DNA from: DATADF01 sp046263155
GTDB taxonomy: Bacteria > Actinomycetota > CADDZG01 > WHSQ01
Direction: 5' to 3'
Length of the DNA stretch: 22,582 bases
Assembly (NCBI GenBank): GCA_046263155.1
Contig: JBHELF010000092.1
Coordinates: forward strand, 1-22,582
Positions within the stretch are counted from its first letter, which is position 1; each line of letters starts with the position of its first letter. A program made the translations under genes and the position numbers. Shown here piece by piece: positions 22,335 through 22,582 of the stretch. The notes under the pieces are model-generated. The model was not told where the DNA came from. It was given only the letters and a program-made list of their open reading frames with translations, and did not search any database.

Positions 22335-22582
22335 TCAGGCGAGGTCGCTGCGGAGCCCGCGCGCCTCGCCTCGGTAGATGTGGCGAAGCTCGGCCGCCCC
22401 GAGGCTCGTGTACAGATGCATGAGGACGCGGACACAGCGCGGCACCGCGCCGGGCACGTCGATCTCCCGGGCGCAGAGGAGCGGCACGTGGGCGATTCCC
22501 AAACGCCGCGCCGCCACCGCCGGGAACTCGGCGCGGAGGTCGGGTGTCGCGGTGAAGAGGAGGCTGACGACGTCGTCCAGGC
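22335..22582 (-). CDS. aroH: Chorismate mutase, AroH class, 5' end beyond the window
   Basis: The C-terminal 80 or so residues of a monofunctional AroH-type chorismate mutase, which rearranges chorismate to prephenate. The reading LDDVVSLLFTATPDLRAEFP, then AARRLGIAHVPLLCAREIDVPGAVPRCVRVLMHLYT and HIYRGEARGLRSDL, follows the Bacillus AroH pattern, including the conserved EIDVPG and RCVRVLMH segments. The frame is open to the right edge and carries no credible start inside the window. It stops with TGA at 22335-22337, followed directly by TAA. It precedes tyrA by 21 bases. Many actinobacteria use a short AroQ instead, which makes this form slightly notable. Confidence 0.92.
   Translation of the reverse strand, partial: LDDVVSLLFTATPDLRAEFPAVAARRLGIAHVPLLCAREIDVPGAVPRCVRVLMHLYTSLGAAELRHIYRGEARGLRSDLA

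Noticed and set aside
1..22582. CRISPR arrays, insertion sequences, phage genes, toxin-antitoxin pairs or attachment sites
   Set aside because: No regularly spaced repeats, transposase or integrase motifs, or direct repeats at the tRNA were seen by eye; a repeat search by computer would be needed to exclude short ones.

Overview
The window is a high-GC stretch with tightly packed genes, many GTG/TTG starts and repeated 4-base stop/start overlaps. It reads as a chromosome segment of a member of the Actinomycetota. The best evidence is gene order: CDP-alcohol phosphatidyltransferase, gcvH, a GarA-type FHA gene, a FtsR-type MerR gene, a DUF151 gene and a second MerR gene occur in the same relative order as pgsA2 to gcvB (Rv1822-Rv1832) of Mycobacterium tuberculosis. 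Several traits are unlike mycobacteria and suggest a deep-branching or uncultured lineage: glycine decarboxylase P protein split into two genes, a zinc ribbon fused to the FHA protein, and a monofunctional AroH.

Layout, left to right. (1) 1-3859, minus strand: an exported set transcribed leftward, namely a SLAC-like two-domain multicopper oxidase, a cupredoxin fused to a right-handed beta-helix, and a secreted subtilase. The subtilase carries an amber codon in its signal peptide and a -1 frameshift, and its 3' end runs off the window. (2) 3907-5130, plus strand: a PIG-V-like membrane mannosyltransferase. (3) 5175-10064, minus strand: an operon of a MerR regulator, a small PD-(D/E)XK-like protein of unknown role, gcvT, gcvPA and gcvPB, with a good sigma-70-type promoter. 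(4) 10217-10900, plus strand: an exported protein of unknown function inserted between the two conserved blocks. (5) 10952-17725, minus strand: pgsA-like gene, sugar-nucleotide transferase/phosphohexomutase-like fusion, gcvH, garA-like FHA gene, ftsR-like MerR gene, a D-Ala-D-Ala carboxypeptidase, hpt and a DUF151 nuclease-like gene. garA has its own promoter placed so that its mRNA would be leaderless. (6) 17813-17887, minus strand: tRNA-Pro(GGG). (7) 17898 to the right edge, minus strand: der, cmk, aroA, tyrA and a 5'-truncated aroH.

How the genes fit together. Blocks 3 and 5 jointly supply the whole glycine cleavage system apart from the L protein (T, P1, P2 and H), interleaved with regulators. 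In mycobacteria the GarA-type protein links Ser/Thr kinase signalling to 2-oxoglutarate/glutamate metabolism, and the FtsR type links to cell division. Block 7 carries the end of the shikimate pathway and the prephenate branch (EPSP synthase, chorismate mutase, prephenate dehydrogenase), joined to CMP kinase and a ribosome-assembly GTPase. Block 1 looks like accessory copper-dependent extracellular chemistry. No CRISPR array, insertion sequence, phage gene or replication origin was seen, and no gene-free stretch exceeds 300 bases.

The least explained parts are the PD-(D/E)XK-like protein in the gcv operon, the exported orphan at 10217-10900, the cupredoxin/beta-helix/laccase cluster, and three genes whose protein-like reading begins upstream of any ATG, GTG or TTG.
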